A stretch of DNA of 64,000 bases from Calliopum simillimum. Its lineage: Eukaryota > Arthropoda > Insecta > Diptera > Lauxaniidae. Positions 21,112 to 32,955 of this stretch are shown piece after piece. Below the pieces are notes generated by a model. The model was not told the DNA's origin. It ran no database searches and was given only the letters and a program-made list of their open reading frames with translations. How positions within the stretch are numbered: the stretch's first letter is position 1; each line of letters starts with the position of its first letter. The translations under genes and the position numbers were made by a program. The stretch is taken from contig OX638368.1 of the NCBI GenBank assembly GCA_951812925.1, positions 68,038,569-68,102,568 on the forward strand, given 5' to 3'.

Positions 21112-22682
21112 ATTTATACTCTCTGCTGCTGTTGAATTGGGAAGGGAGTAAATTTGCCACTTTTGGTTTCTCTAACGCTACACCGTCTTGATACCCAGGC
21201 GATGACTAACGAAAAATTATGTAGCACACCATGCGTTTAGTTTTTTTTTTTTTTCCTATGCAAATTCACTTTGTCGCTGTAACACTTTTCGCCCTAGCCT
21301 GCCGTGCTCTTTGCAACGCACTAATTTTTAAATTTACGAATGGTACTGCTAGTGGTGATTTACCAACAAAAGTTTGAGCAATTTTTTTTACCTAACTAAA
21401 TAGGGTTGTTCTAATAATAATTATTATTATATTATATGCACTTAAAATTAATTTAGCCATAATAATTTTTAGTGTTGTTTGTTGATACACTTTAGTTTGT
21501 GATATTCATAACCATCATGCTCGCGTTGGATTTATAATTTTCGTCACTTAACTATGATTATTTAATTATCAAAACTGTACAACGTTTTTTCTTTTCATTG
21601 TTCTTTTTTAAGACAAAAATCTAGCCTTCAAATTGGCATAAAATATTATTGTGTATTCACTCACAAGAACCAAGCCAATGATCGCGAGGGAGATAGTGAT
21701 AGAAAAATGATATTCTGTGTACATTTTGTGAGTGTGTCAGTGAATGTCAATTTTCGAACATTATCAAACGCTACAAACCTGCTTTGTTTTGGGAAGGCAT
21801 GCCAGCTCGAAACATACAGGAAAACACTGTGTAATTAGATCTTATCGGTTCGAAGCTTGTCAAACGTGTTAACTTGCCGGCATCAGCACAATCGTTACTT
21901 GATAAATTTGATTGCAAAATAAATTAAAATTTATGAAAGGTCAAGATTTTATTAAAATTTTTAATTTAAATGTACATTTTGATTTCTTATAAAACTAACT
22001 GAATAAAATATACATACATATTTAATACATATGGTATGAACAGCTGTGTATACAAGCCAACTTCAATTTTGAGAATTTGATATCAAAAAACATTTGTAAT
22101 TCAAATTAGTTTTTACACTGACTTCTCCACTTTAAAATGGATGTTACTATCTCCGTTTTACCGCATCGAAATTTGAGGAGGCGGAAGCGAAAACGGAGGT
22201 ACGATTTCATGCGGAAGTTCCGTTTAAACCCTAAAAAAAAACAAAAAATTTTATATTTCTGCGTTTACCATAAAAGTTGCTACAAAATTGTATTTACCGT
22301 TCACCATGCAAAACTTGAGAGGGTTTGAACGGGGGCCGTTGCACATCTCAATACATATAGAAGATATCTTAAGGAAACTTGATATATGGATGTATATTGT
22401 GAAGGCATGTTGATAACATCAAAATATGCAATTAAGAAGACCAAGACCTTTATAAAATATATAAGGCTAGATTGGAACAAAAAAAAAAAAAAAAAAGATG
22501 ACAATCCAAAAAAAAGGCCATAATAACATGCCTTATCTGTTTACATCTTGGCTGCTTCAGCAATAAACACCTACATATTTTTAAAAAGGAACCACAACCA
22601 TATGCTAGTTCTTCTCCACCTTCCTCTTAACATCACTCTATATATTAACTCAGTGTTTCAAATTATCTTCCACCCGTTTTTC
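21112..22682. other. No supported gene
   Basis: AT-rich sequence. The 63-codon frame at 22137-22328 has a short basic stretch (RRRKRKRRYDF) but no recognisable domain or neighbour context. Confidence 0.4.
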
Positions 22683-23100
22683 CTTTTTAAAAAATACCAA
22701 TCCAATATCACGGGTGGTCAAAACATTTTTTAACCCTCAAGTTGCATCACTTTTCTAATCATATTAAAAAAAATTTAAGAAAATCCGTGGGGCGCCTTTT
22801 TTTAAATCGAATTTTTGTTTTTGGCAAAGTTGTGTTAAGTCAAAAATAACATTCGAAAACTAAAATCGGTAAAAGGAAACACGAACAGTCTCTATCGCTA
22901 CAGAATTTTGAGATATTCTAACCTAAAAATTACCAAAATATAAGATTTTTCGTGATTTTGTTCCTACTTTTGAGGTTATTTAACAAGATATTGTAATACT
23001 TTTTCATAAAACCTGTGATATAAGTAAAAAGAACATAACTTTATCTACAAATCTCTTTTTAAATTATATCAATATCTACAAAGAGAAGGCACGAAATTTT
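22683..23100. repeat. Dispersed repeat shared with 35.1 and 41.9 kb
   Basis: Bases 22683-22870 match, inverted, 41850-42040; bases 22890-23100 match, inverted, 35085-35283. Here the two parts are contiguous, while at the other locus they are separated by about 6.5 kb of foldback and PLE. It thus serves as the empty-site version of that insertion. No coding frame. Confidence 0.7.
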
Positions 23101-23445
23101 ATAGCCCTTTTATATTAACTGAATTACTTAGTACAATTTCTTGTCTTCAAAATCAGCCATGGAGTGGTTACTTACGAATTTTTCCTTCTTCGTTACAACA
23201 ATTTTGAGCACACTAACTTTTGAGCATCAGTGTATTTCTTATTTCGGCACAACGTTTTTGTTTTTCTTGATGTCATAAAGTTAAGAAAATTATAGTTTTG
23301 TTAAACGGAAATTTTTAAAAATTTTTTTTATAGCAAATATGAAGTAAAGTTTGGGCTGCGTAACAACTTACAAAGCTTTAGAAAAAATTAAATACCTCAA
23401 TTTTAAGAATCATTGAAAAATTCTCTGATTAAGGTATTTTTCAAA

Positions 23446-24880
23446 AATTTTCTAGAGGCCCGCTCATAAAAGTTATTAATATTTTATTGAAAGTCTACCG
23501 CACTTGTACCCAGGGGCGTGGAGAGAAAATCCGGGCCCTGGGGAATTATATACCGGGCCCCCTCCACTACTAGTTTTTTTTTTATTCGATACTAACCCAC
23601 AGGATGCCCAAGAGATATATGAAATGTGCAATGTGTGATTTTGTTTGCTTCCCGCCCATATTCATGAAATAAAAGACAAAAAAAAAAGTTTCGGTCGGTC
23701 TTCGCTCAATGCTTGAAAGGCAAATCATTTTAACTGTCAGTAACTTCGAGACTATTGGTTTTTTTCGGAGATGTCATTAAATCAACTTTTGTAGAGAATA
23801 GCTAGGCCAATATTATATTCTGAGGAGATTTCGGTCCAAATATTAAACATGTCGTTGTTTTGGAACGAAAATAGCAATTTTTTAAGAAAATTTTCATGAC
23901 TAGAAATTGATTTTTTGTAAATTTCAAATGGCGATATATTTGTTCTGGAAATCATTTGTTGTAGGAAGTTAAATGTAAATTAATTAAAATGAAAAAGTTA
24001 ATTAAAAATACTAATTTTTAAGGTCATAAAGTACAAATTTTTGTCTTCGAAATGAGCTATGAAATGGTCTTTTATAATTTTCCTTTCAACAAATAATATT
24101 TTACTAAAGGCAGGATTCGGTACCTTAAAGTTTTAAAAGTTATATAGCGTGTAAAAGGATATTAATTTTATGAGTTTTATTTTTATATAGTTGAGAGTAA
24201 AGATGGGCGTTGGCTCGAATTTTATTCATGGCCCGCGGGGCTCTACTTACCAGCGATGGGCTCGGGCTTTGAAATCGATTTTCATGCGAGCCCGAACCTA
24301 ACCACAAAAACCCTTAATTAAGAGGCCCGCGAGGACCCGTAAATCCTACGAAGGCTTAGAACCACGAGCTTGGAAAAAATTCTGCTCTTAAATAAAAATA
24401 TGGAAAACAATGTATAAGTGAAGTATTTAAAATGAAAATGGAGTAAGTTAAGTCAAACAAAAAAACTTATTAGATTTGTCCCAAAAGCTCAAGTGAGCAG
24501 ACAATGTATAATCTTTGTTTTTTATCGTTCGAAAAAAAACAAAAATTATAATTGTGCGGGTTTTTTTTCAAGTGCTTGTTTTGTGTTCGTCGGTTGGGCC
24601 CGTTTCCTCTAGTTGAGCGTAAATATCATACTATAAATTTTATTAATGAAGATATTATTTCTGCTTAGATCCAAGCCCTCCAAAAAACTCCAGGACCGGG
24701 ACAATCCCCCCTTACCCCCCTTCTCGTCAGACCTGCTTGTACCCCTTTGCTTCTAAATGATTTCAAAATATTGAATAAAATATTTTTGTTTTAAAATGAA
24801 CAGTTACGAGCGCGGTAGGCTTTCAGTAAAACACTAATAACTTTTAAAAGAGGTCCTCTAGAAAATTTTTAAAAAATATC
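23446..24880. repeat. Inverted repeat flanking hAT copy A
   Basis: TTTTCTAGAGGCCCGCTCATAAAAGTTATTAATA near 23452 (shown here by its ends only) recurs inverted at about 24815-24870 as ACTAATAACTTTTAAAAGAGG and GAGGTCCTCTAGAAAA. A third related copy lies at 25012-25060. The hAT element at 23511-24735 is inserted between the arms. Confidence 0.6.
23511..24735. mobile_element. Non-autonomous hAT element, copy A
   Basis: Begins CAGGGGCGTGGAGAG and ends CTCGTCAGACCTG. Flanked by an exact 8-bp duplication CTTGTACC (23503-23510 and 24736-24743). GC-rich ends with GGGCCC blocks enclose an AT-rich interior, with no transposase. Copy B at 39253-40516 is the same element in opposite orientation (its ends and the CCACAGGATGCCC and CATATTCATGAAAT phrases match). 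Confidence 0.9.
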
Positions 24881-25117
24881 TTTAACAGAGAACATTTTAT
24901 GGATTATTTAAGTTATGATACTTAATTTTTTCTTTTGCTATGCTAGTTGCTACACGGTGCTAACTTTACTTAATTTTTACTACAAAAAAATGTTATGAGT
25001 AAGTTCTCATTGAAATACTAATAACTTTTAAAAGGGGACTCATAGAAAAATTTTGAAAACTACATTAGATGGGGCATACTTTAAAGAATATTTAACGTGC
25101 AGTGTTTTTGTTGCGTT

Positions 25118-25293
25118 TGTAAAGAATGGATGTAGTTCTGTTCGTTCAATTTAAGTGTTTTACTAAAAGTAATACAGCAGCGTGTATATTTAACTCTATA
25201 GAAAATACAATACAATATTAGGGATAGCAAAAAAACGATAAAACATATTGAGATAGAAAATAGTTGCCAGACTGACAGATTCAAGATACAACA
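25118..25293 (-). repeat. 3' LTR of the Mag-like element
   Basis: Matches 34825-35000 with a few substitutions. Shared phrases include GTAATACAGCAGCGTGTATA and TTGCCAGACTGACAGATTCA. TG...CA ends on the minus strand. Confidence 0.85.
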
Positions 25294-25296
25294 ATA

Positions 25297-25309
25297 CTTC
25301 CTCCACCTC
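25297..25309 (-). promoter_or_regulatory. Polypurine tract
   Basis: On the minus strand GAGGTGGAGGAAG lies a few bases upstream of the 3' LTR, the place and composition expected for the plus-strand primer of a gypsy element. Confidence 0.6.
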
Positions 25310-25315
25310 AGGACA

Positions 25316-26719
25316 TTACGGAGGAGAATACATGATTCTCGGTTTCACTAGTCGCCTCGATCGTCTTAAAGATGTAAGCCCAGCACTTCGATCCACTTCG
25401 TTAGGTGCTGCCGGAATATGATCTGGTATGTGAATGTTGATTGCAGGTGTCCTTAACGCAACGGTGTTCTCCGATGTCAATATTGACTCATTTCTTGGTA
25501 TTTGAGATTGTTTTGTATATAAATGTATTGGGCGTCTTTCCTTCTCGCCTTCTATCATGGATCTTGATAATCCGATTTCACTATGTAGTGATGAATCAGT
25601 TGGCAGCCTGTGTTTTTGATTTTCATCTGCATTAGCAGTTTTCCACATGTCGCTTGAAAAGTTAGTCATTGTACAAAAACCATTTATCTATACGTGGATT
25701 ACCCGAGAGGAAAAATACATTTTGATCCGGTTGAAAAGTACGAAACGTTGCATTAAACTTTAAATACTGCTGTTCAGTGATCTTTGTAGAGATATCTTGA
25801 GGATGAAGGAGGTCAAGAAGTGTGCGTATTGGACGTCCTAAGAATAATTGAGCTGGTGACTGTTCAGTTGTTGAATGCGGCGCTATTCGGTATTGACGAA
25901 TAAATTCGTTTAAATTCTTTTGCAGATTCTGCTTTGTTGTACCCATTTTCTTAAGGGCATTCTTAACCGTTTGCACGGCCGTAGATGAGTATTATGGAAC
26001 TGACAACTTGTGATAAATAACACCGGTGGTTTGCAAAAAAGACTTGAACTCATCTGATGTAAAGTTGGTACCATTATCTGAAACTACAGTGAATGGGACA
26101 CCATATGCAGCAAACAGTTCATCAAGTATATCTATTGTAGCCGCAGTTGTCATACTGTTGGTGGGTTTATCCTCAATCCACTTACTGAATGCGTCACATA
26201 CGATGAGCAGCATTGTACCTACAAATGGCCCTGCGTAGTCTAGATGTATCCGCTCCCAAGGTCCTTTAGGATATTCCCAGTGATTTTGCCTGTACATTGG
26301 TGGGTTGTGAGCGCATTGAGCGCAATTGTTGCAACTTTTTGTCATATTTTCAATATCGGCGTCTAAACCCGGCCAATAAACAAATGATCGAGCCATCCCT
26401 TTCATTTTGACAATACCCAGGTGTGCCGCATGCAGATCCTCAACAACTCTTTTTTGCAGCTTTGGCGGAATAACCACTCAATGTTCAAGCGTTAGGAAGC
26501 TTCCAGCTAATTTGCAATTTACCTCTGGTGCCTTATAACCACAGCGCTGCAGACACTTTCCTGATTCTAGAAGTCTAACAATTTCTCCTAGGTGCTCATC
26601 CTTTCTCGTTTCCTGTGCAATGTGAGAAGCTCTAATTGGTAGTTGCTTAATCTGTGAAATCATGAAATAGCCGAATCCATCAAAATCTGTCACATTTTGA
26701 TAGCCTACTGACGAACTAC
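25316..26719 (-). pseudogene. Mag-like integrase and C-terminal tail
   Basis: Frame 26478-26771 gives the linker ending in LAGSFLTLEH. Frame 25992-26477 holds the zinc-binding H-x-H and C-x2-C pair (HAAHLG, then CNNCAQC) and the catalytic core with HLDYAGP and VVSDNGTNFTS. A TAA near 25994 and a small deletion remove the segment before VQTVKNALKKMG. Frame 25662-25976 supplies the end of the core (IAPHSTTEQSPAQLFLGR) and the C-terminal domain, and frame 25316-25669 the basic tail with SLRRSRRLVKPR. Integrase would insert the cDNA into the genome; these breaks rule out function. Confidence 0.85.
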
Positions 26720-27167
26720 CGACGCACAATGGGAGATTGTGGCCATAAATAGGTAAAATTTTAAAGTGCATTGGAACTAAAAAATTTTTACGCCAATCAT
26801 CAGATAATACTTAGGGACGAAAAAAAAAACTATAAAAGTTTAAAATTTTGTTTCGGTTTAGCAACACAGTGGGCACAAAGTTGGACTTTAAACAGCAAAA
26901 ATGCTCTACAGAACTTTTAAAAATAGAAACTGCTGGATAAAAGCTAAAAGTTAATTTATTTTAAGCCCGATCCACTAATGTAGCATATCGTTAGAAAGAA
27001 TATTGTTTCTACTTTGTTAAAAATATTTTTTTTTTTGCCGATTTTATGTGAATTATAGTGATTTTTCAAATATTAACAAAAAAATGGTAAATATGGAAAA
27101 TTGCAAACTTTCGACATTAAAAAAAAAAAAAAAATACATTTTCTGATTTTCATTATTTTTCAATATA

Positions 27168-28625
27168 ATATGTGGCCACGTATGCTTAATCGAAATGCAA
27201 AGTCCCTGCTGCCTTTTTTGAGAACTTTTTTTTGTCTGAACTTTTTCATATTGTGGTTTTTGACGAGACAAAATAAGTTGACTAATTTGGAACGCTATTT
27301 TTAATTCGTTTGCACCAAAATATATCAAAATAGCATTTTGTCAAAAAGTACAAGCATTTAGCTTTTAAAAAAACATTTGTTTAAGTTTTTATATGTGATA
27401 GGTGAACTATGGTGATTTTTCGAAAATTTAAGCTCAAAAAACCAAAATCGATAAATTTTGAAAATTTTGACTTAAAAAAAAAAAATACATTAGGTCCGTT
27501 CGTTCAAAAAAAACTTTACCACAAAAAGCGTTCGTTGAAACAAAAACTTGATATTTGCGTCACAAAAAATGAGAGTAAAAACTTGAAGACTGTCAAATAA
27601 AAATTATTTGTCAGAAGTTGTTTACATTTTGAAAAAAAAAAAAAAAATAAAATTTGAAAAATAAATTAAAAGAAAAACGTATTTCTGTGCTTTGTGTTAA
27701 CAAAAAAAAAGTTTGATGAAGTTAAGGAAGGATGTTGGTGATTTTTTCAGCAGGTCTTAATACACCAAAATAGGTAATTAAATGTGCACTAACAGGTGTT
27801 CTGACTTTTTTATTTATTTTCTTGGCAGTCTTCAATTTTTTCCCATTTTTGCGTTCGTTGATTTTTTGTTGTGTTTTCAGCTACTCAGAGATATTTCTGT
27901 TCTTAGTTTCAAAAAATTTTTAATATGACAGTCTTCAAGTTTTACCACAAATTTTCAACGAACGGACCTATTTTCTTCATAAATATTTGTAAACATTCAT
28001 AAAGTTTTACCACAAAAAGCGTTCGTTGAAACAAAAATTTGATACTTGCGTCATAAAAATGAGCATAAAAAAAGCTGATCATTTCCCCTCCAAATAAAAT
28101 TTTAAATTTTTACCCAGACAATTTTTTTCTGGGCAAAACTTGAAGACTGTCAAAATAAAAATTATTTGTCAGAGTTGTTTACGTTTTGAAAAAAAATAAA
28201 AATTGAAAAATAAATTAAAACAAAAACGCATTTCTGTGCTTTGTGTTAACAAAAAAAAAGTTTAATGAAGTTGAGGAAGGATGTTGGTGATTTTTTCAGC
28301 ACGTTTTTATACACCAAAATAGGTAATTAAATGTGTATTAACAGGTGTTCTGACTTTTTTATTTAATTTCTTGGCAGTCTTAAATTTTTTGGCATTTTTG
28401 CGTTCGATGATTTTTTGTGGTGTTTTCAGCTACTCAGAGAAATTTCTGTCCTTAGTCTCTAAAAATTTTTAATTTGACAGTCTTCAAGTTTTTCTACAAA
28501 TTTTCAACGAATAGACCTAATATGTGGCCAAGTATGCTTAATCGAAATGCAATGTCCCTACTACCTTTTTTGAGAACTACTTTTTTTTCTATGAATTTTT
28601 TCCTGTTGCAGTTTTTGAGAAAAAA
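27168..28625. repeat. Duplicated block with two copies of an AGGTCCGTTCGTT-ended MITE
   Basis: TAATATGTGGCCACGTATGC (27168) recurs at about 28519 with the following roughly 90 bp. Between them lie two copies of an approximately 480-bp sequence. Copy 1 (27490-27971) has ends AGGTCCGTTCGTT and AACGAACGGACCT. Copy 2 (about 28001-28515) lacks the left end and has a mutated right end. Shared internal phrases include GTGCTTTGTGTTAACAAAAA and AGGAAGGATGTTGGTGATTT. Confidence 0.75.
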
Positions 28626-28874
28626 AATTATTCTTATTTCTTTATATTCTTCAACGTTTTACAATAGATTTATCGATTTTAAGCTTACATTCTGCTTGAA
28701 TTCGGAAAATGCTTTTTTTAACGAAAGGCTAGTAGGTAAGGGGTAAATTCACCCCTTTTCAGACCCTTGGAAATTACCCTCTCTTTACTTGGACATACCA
28801 TAGCGTAGAATTTTACCAAATCTTATAGTAATAGAGCTATAGTTAGTAATATGACAAATTTTTATTTTCGTAGC

Positions 28875-29260
28875 GCGTGGCGCTGCCCATTTTTTCATTG
28901 AAAATTGTTTTTCCAAATGCTCTTTGCATATTTACCAGATTTTGTCTATCTACGTCAAGCAGTTTCCGAGATATGATGAATCAGCATTCAGTGGGGCGTG
29001 ACACCGCCCACTTTTCCAGTGAGAACTATTTGTTCTAATTGTCTTAGCTTATGTACCCAATCATATCTAAGTGCGGCAAATATTGTCAGAGAAATACTGA
29101 ATTTATTTTTTGAGGGCGTGGCACCGTCATTTTTTCCAGTGAACATTATTTGTCCTGATGATTTTTACGTATTTACCAAATCTCGTTTATCTCCGTCAAA
29201 GGGATTCGGAGATATGATTAGTTGATTTTTTGGAGGGCGTGGCACCGCCCATTTTTTTAG
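28875..29260. repeat. 121-bp tandem array with GCGTGGCACCGCCCA motif
   Basis: The motif GCGTGGC(A/G)C(C/T)GCCCA recurs at 28875, 28996, 29116 and 29237, a spacing of 120-121 bp. Between motifs, phrases such as TATTTACCAAATCTCGT and GAGATATGAT repeat. It lies within the Transib-type element. Confidence 0.8.
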
Positions 29261-29666
29261 CATATAATAGCCTTTTTTTGTACAAACTCAATGTAATAAC
29301 TTCTTTAAAAACGGTTAGATAGTTTCCGAGTCAATAAGGAACAAATACACAAACAAACAAAATCTAGTTTTTATAATGTAGATTTTCGTTTATTTCGCAT
29401 AACTTGAAAACTGTAAAAGATAGCTCAGAATTTTTAACATTTTTGAAATCAACGGGGTCAAGAAATTGATACCCAATTTGAAAAAAAAATCCGATCACGC
29501 CCTAACTTTGTATGGGAGGTAGGCGTGTCTGTTGGCGGATTTTGTTCGTATTTACAGAATTTTATTATTTTATTATAAAAAACATCTGTACCAAATTTCA
29601 ATAGCCTAGCTCTATTATTACTATATATGACCGCCGTTCCATACAAACCCTCCCATTGTGCGACGT

Positions 29667-29790
29667 CATGAATTTTGTTAGATTTCACTGCACGCGAGCA
29701 AAAGTCCGCATTCGTATTCGCATTTGGCGGCTTAAATATAACTTCAAAATCAAAGCTCGATAAGAAATCGGCATAATTAGCCATACAGCT
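29667..29790 (-). pseudogene. Mag-like RNase H C-terminal fragment
   Basis: Minus-strand frame reads FLSSFDFEVIFKPPNANTNAD followed by FCSRAV, the end of a gypsy RNase H domain. It lies between the two big insertions: the GGCC foldback cuts it from the rest of RNase H, and the Transib-type element separates it from the linker to integrase. Confidence 0.8.
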
Positions 29791-30334
29791 GATGCGGCCA
29801 AAAAAATAGCGGCCAACAAAAAGGGGCAAAAAAATAGCGGCCAATTAAAAAAGGGGCCAAATATAAAAAGGGGCCAAAAAAAAGGGGCAAAAAAATAGCG
29901 GCCAAAAAAAAGGGGCCAAAAAATAGCGGCCAAAAAATAGCGGCCAAAAAAAAAACGGCCAAAGGAAAAAAGAGGCCAAAAATAATAATACTTAACTAAT
30001 GTCAGCAATCACATTCACTATAATTAACTTCATTGTACTTCTTAACTAACTTTTTCCATGTATTATTTACACAATTTGTCAATTTACTTTACTATTTTAC
30101 CTAATGTCTTTGATTTTTAATAAAATAATGATAATTTAACACTTTAACCATTTTTGGCCTCTTTTTTCCTTTGGCCGCTTTTTTTGGCCGCTATTTTTTG
30201 GCCCCTTTTTATACCCTACACCCAGGGTATATTCACTTTGTCCTTCCGTTTGTAACGCAGAGAAGGAGGCGTGGCAGGTATAGAAAAGTATATATATTCT
30301 TGATCAGCGTCACCTCCTGAGTCGATATAGCTAT

Positions 30335-30413
30335 GTCCGTCTGTCTGGCTGGCTGGCTGGCTGGCTGGGTGGCTGGGTGGCTGGCTGGCTGGCTGGGTGG
30401 CTGGCTGTGTGTT
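30335..30413. repeat. GTCT/GGCT microsatellite
   Basis: GTCCGTCTGTCTGGCTGGCT followed by repeated GGCTG and GGGTG units. The minus-strand frames over it encode SQPASQPA-type repeats, which are a consequence of the microsatellite, not a protein. Confidence 0.85.
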
Positions 30414-30664
30414 GAAATACACTTTTTGGGAAAACTGAGCAAGATAATTCAATGAAATTTGGCACACTGCCTCCGTCGTCAAAGTCAGCTCGGGGGATTG
30501 AAAATGAGCAAAATCGGTCGACGGACACGCCTACCGCCCATACAAAAATTATATTCAAAATGCAATTTTAGGAGTATTTTTCACGACAATGCAAACAGAA
30601 TACATATAAGTACTACGAATCGTAAGCGCAAGCTCCGGCAAAAAACTGAGCGAATTCGTACAAG

Positions 30665-31260
30665 AGGGCGTGGCACCTCCCATATAAGCAAAAGCTTCAA
30701 AACGCTATACTGAAAGCGTTTTTTGAGATATTCGACCCAAATTTGACTCAGACACTAAAAATTATAAATGAAAGCTTTCAGCAAAAATTGGGTGAAATCA
30801 GACTAGGGGCGTGGCACCTCCCATATAAGCAAAGGATTCAAAATGCTATACTGAAAGAGTTTTTTGAGATAATCCAACTAAATTTCACTCTGACACTAAA
30901 AACTATAAATGCAAGCTCTGAACAAAAACTGGGTGTACTCGGACAAGAGGGCGTGGCACCTCCCATATAAGCAAAAGCTTTAAAACGCTATACTGAAAGC
31001 GTTTTTTGAGATATTCGACCCAAATTTGACTCAGACACTAAAAAATATAAATGAAAGCTCTCAGCAAAAATTGTGTGAAATCAGACTAGGGGCGTGGCAC
31101 CTCCCATATAAGCAAAGGATTCAAAATGCTATACTGAAAGAGTTTTTTGAGATAATCCAACTAAATTTCACTCTGACACTAAAAACTATAAATGCAAGCT
31201 CTGAACAAAAACTGGGTGTACTCGGACAAGAGGGAGTGGCACCTCCGATATAAGCAAACT
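30665..31260. repeat. Central repeats of Helentron A with a dimeric higher-order unit
   Basis: GGGCGTGGCACCTCCCATAT starts at 30666, 30807, 30949, 31090 and (mutated) 31232, a 141-142 bp period. Units alternate: odd units have CAAGAGGGCG, even units ACTAGGGGCG, so the array is really a repeated 283-bp dimer. Confidence 0.85.
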
Positions 31261-31391
31261 TTCCAAAATACTGCAGTGTATTTTTTTGGCCAGGCCAAAA
31301 TTTACACCCTTACTAGTTGTATTTGGTCCCTTTTTTTCTTTGGCCGCTTTTTTTGGGCGCTATTTTTTGGCCCCTTTTTTTTGGCCGCTTT

Positions 31392-32955
31392 TGAGTGGAA
31401 CCGCATAAGGCAGGTAGTGATTTATTGGGCTGAAGTATTTGTGAAAGCGGCTTATGATCTGTTACCAATGTCCAATGACGAGCGTACAGGTAAATGAAAA
31501 ATTTTTGTACAGCCCACACAATCGCTAGCGCCTCTTTGTTCATTTGTGGGTATTTCTGCTCGGTGGAGGTCATTGTTCGACTTGCATGCGCTATGGGGTG
31601 TTCTTGCCCATTTATTCGATGTGACAAAACTGCACCCAGTCCGGTTTTGCTAGCATCGGTAGCCAGGATAAGTGGAAGGGTTGGATCATACGGCTTCAGC
31701 ACCTAGGGTGGAATAAATAAATTCGGTATTTATAATATCGAATTAAGCGTTCTCACCTTCTCGAGTCCATTGAAATGATTCATTCCGCAGCATATCGCGA
31801 AGCGCTTTATTTCTCGTAGAAAGGTTTGGAATGAATGAACTGTAATATGTTGCCATTCCTAAAAATAACTGTAGTTCCTCTGTAGTAGATGGTTTCTGCG
31901 CGTCTCTTACTGCTTCAATATGTTTATCTGATTTATGTATTCCGTCGCCATCAATCTTATGTCCCAAAAATTCAACTCCGGTAGCAGCAAATACACATTT
32001 AGATCGGTTCAACCGAAGACCTTGATTTTGCATTCTTTCCAATGGTGTCTCTAAAACTACCAGTAACTGATCAAAGTTTTCTGCATGAATAAGTACGTCA
32101 TCAAAAAAACTGCATACATTAGGGATGCCTTGAAGAACAGTTTCCATTCAACGTTGCCAAAATGCTGGAATATTTGCAGCGTCATATACTGCACGTGTAG
32201 GACGAATCAGACCATGTGTTGGTGTATTTAAAGTAAGGGCATGCCCAAATTCTTCTTCAATTTGAAGACGCGAGTACGCGTCAGTAATATCAAGATGGCA
32301 GAACATCAATTATTATTCTGGGATTCAATGTTGGCTTATAGTTTTCTGTTATACGTATTTTACCATTTTGCCTTGCCACAACATGAGTCGTAGAAGCCCA
32401 TTCTGAGAATTCGACTTTTCTATAAAATCCAGATGCGATTTTAGCATCAATTTCAGCTGAATATGCATCTCTTAGAGCCAATGGAATCTCCCTTGCCTTC
32501 GCAAAAACGGGCGCTGCGCCTTCTTTAAGATGCGACTTCGAAGGAGGACCCACGAGTTTTCCCGCGACATCGCTAAATATATCATTATATCTTGTTAACA
32601 ATTGTTGCAATAAAAACTGTTGATTTGCAGGTAATGTAGGCGTTGCTATTTTTATCGTATTAATTTTATCTGATGTGGAAAATATTTTAGCAAAATCAAT
32701 TTCGTCAATGAATTGTGAAATCCATTCACTACCAAAAAAGTGAATCAAAATTTCCGTCGACTACGTACAAATTTAATTTTCGAATTGTTTTTCCTACTTT
32801 AACATTTACAGGTATACGGTCTAAGCAAGAAATTTTGTGTTCCGTGTAACTGGAAAATTGTCTATCCGATTTCAGTAATCGGTTTGATGGCTTAATTGCT
32901 TGATGTGTTTTTTACTTATAATACCGCATGGTGCACCTGTGTCCAACTCCATGCT
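31392..32955 (-). pseudogene. Mag-like protease, reverse transcriptase and RNase H (start)
   Basis: A protease LDTGA motif is readable on the minus strand near 32935-32950, followed by a frameshifted stretch. Frame 32290-32748 leads into RT with EFSEWASTTHVV and RITENYKPTLNP. After a frameshift near 32290 a region with DAYSRLQIEEEFGH is readable, then a TGA precedes METVLQGIP at 32147. Frame 31743-32147 has the catalytic FFDDVLI and VEFLGHKI, and 31313-31702 begins RNase H (LATDASKTGLGAVL, MNKEALAIVWA, VTDHKPLSQIL). The domain is cut at about 31391 by the GGCC foldback. Confidence 0.85.

Larger units (their letters stand above)
26725..29661. mobile_element. Transib-type DNA element inserted in the gypsy element
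   Basis: Terminal CACAATGGGAG at 26725 and CTCCCATTGTG ending at 29661, flanked by exact 5-bp CGACG (26720-26724 and 29662-29666). CACAATG-type ends and GC-rich 5-bp duplications are hallmarks of Transib, the superfamily related to RAG1. Removing the element plus one CGACG restores an open gypsy frame across the junction, which confirms the ends. No Transib transposase is visible in the 2.9-kb body; it contains duplicated segments, a MITE in two copies and a 121-bp tandem array. Confidence 0.85.
30210..31316 (+). mobile_element. DINE-1-like Helentron, copy A
   Basis: The 5' end has the palindromic ATACCCTACACCCAGGGTAT block, followed by a conserved TATATATTCTTGATCAGCGT stretch and a GTCT/GGCT microsatellite (30335-30413). 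Next come central tandem repeats of about 141 bp and a 3' hairpin TTTTGGCCAGGCCAAAA, 15 bases before a terminal CTAG (31313-31316) followed by T. This order (subterminal palindrome, GTCY microsatellite, central repeats, 3' hairpin, CTRR end) matches DINE-1/Helentron-associated elements of flies. It encodes nothing. The inverted copy B lies at 46526-49083. Confidence 0.75.
29791..31391. mobile_element. GGCC-repeat foldback element interrupting gypsy RNase H
   Basis: Blocks of GGCC separated by A-runs (units such as AAAAAATAGCGGCC and AAAAAGGGGCC) occupy 29791-29985. The inverted, T-rich version fills 30148-30209 and resumes at 31322-31391. The inverted blocks of simple tandem units recall foldback (FB-like) elements. 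The Helentron at 30210-31316 sits inside the right block. The precise target duplication in the gypsy frame was not resolved. Open frames across these blocks encode only FFxxPLF-type repeats. Confidence 0.65.

Noticed and set aside
29685..30008. Open frames rich in F, W, P, L as membrane proteins
   Set aside because: They are translations of the GGCC/A-run repeat blocks in several frames at once.
30216..30558. SQPASQPA-type open frames as low-complexity proteins
   Set aside because: They read the GTCT/GGCT microsatellite of a Helentron in three frames.
30339..31260. Tandem repeats as a CRISPR array
   Set aside because: The units are 141 bp long, contiguous and in a eukaryotic Helentron context with no spacers.
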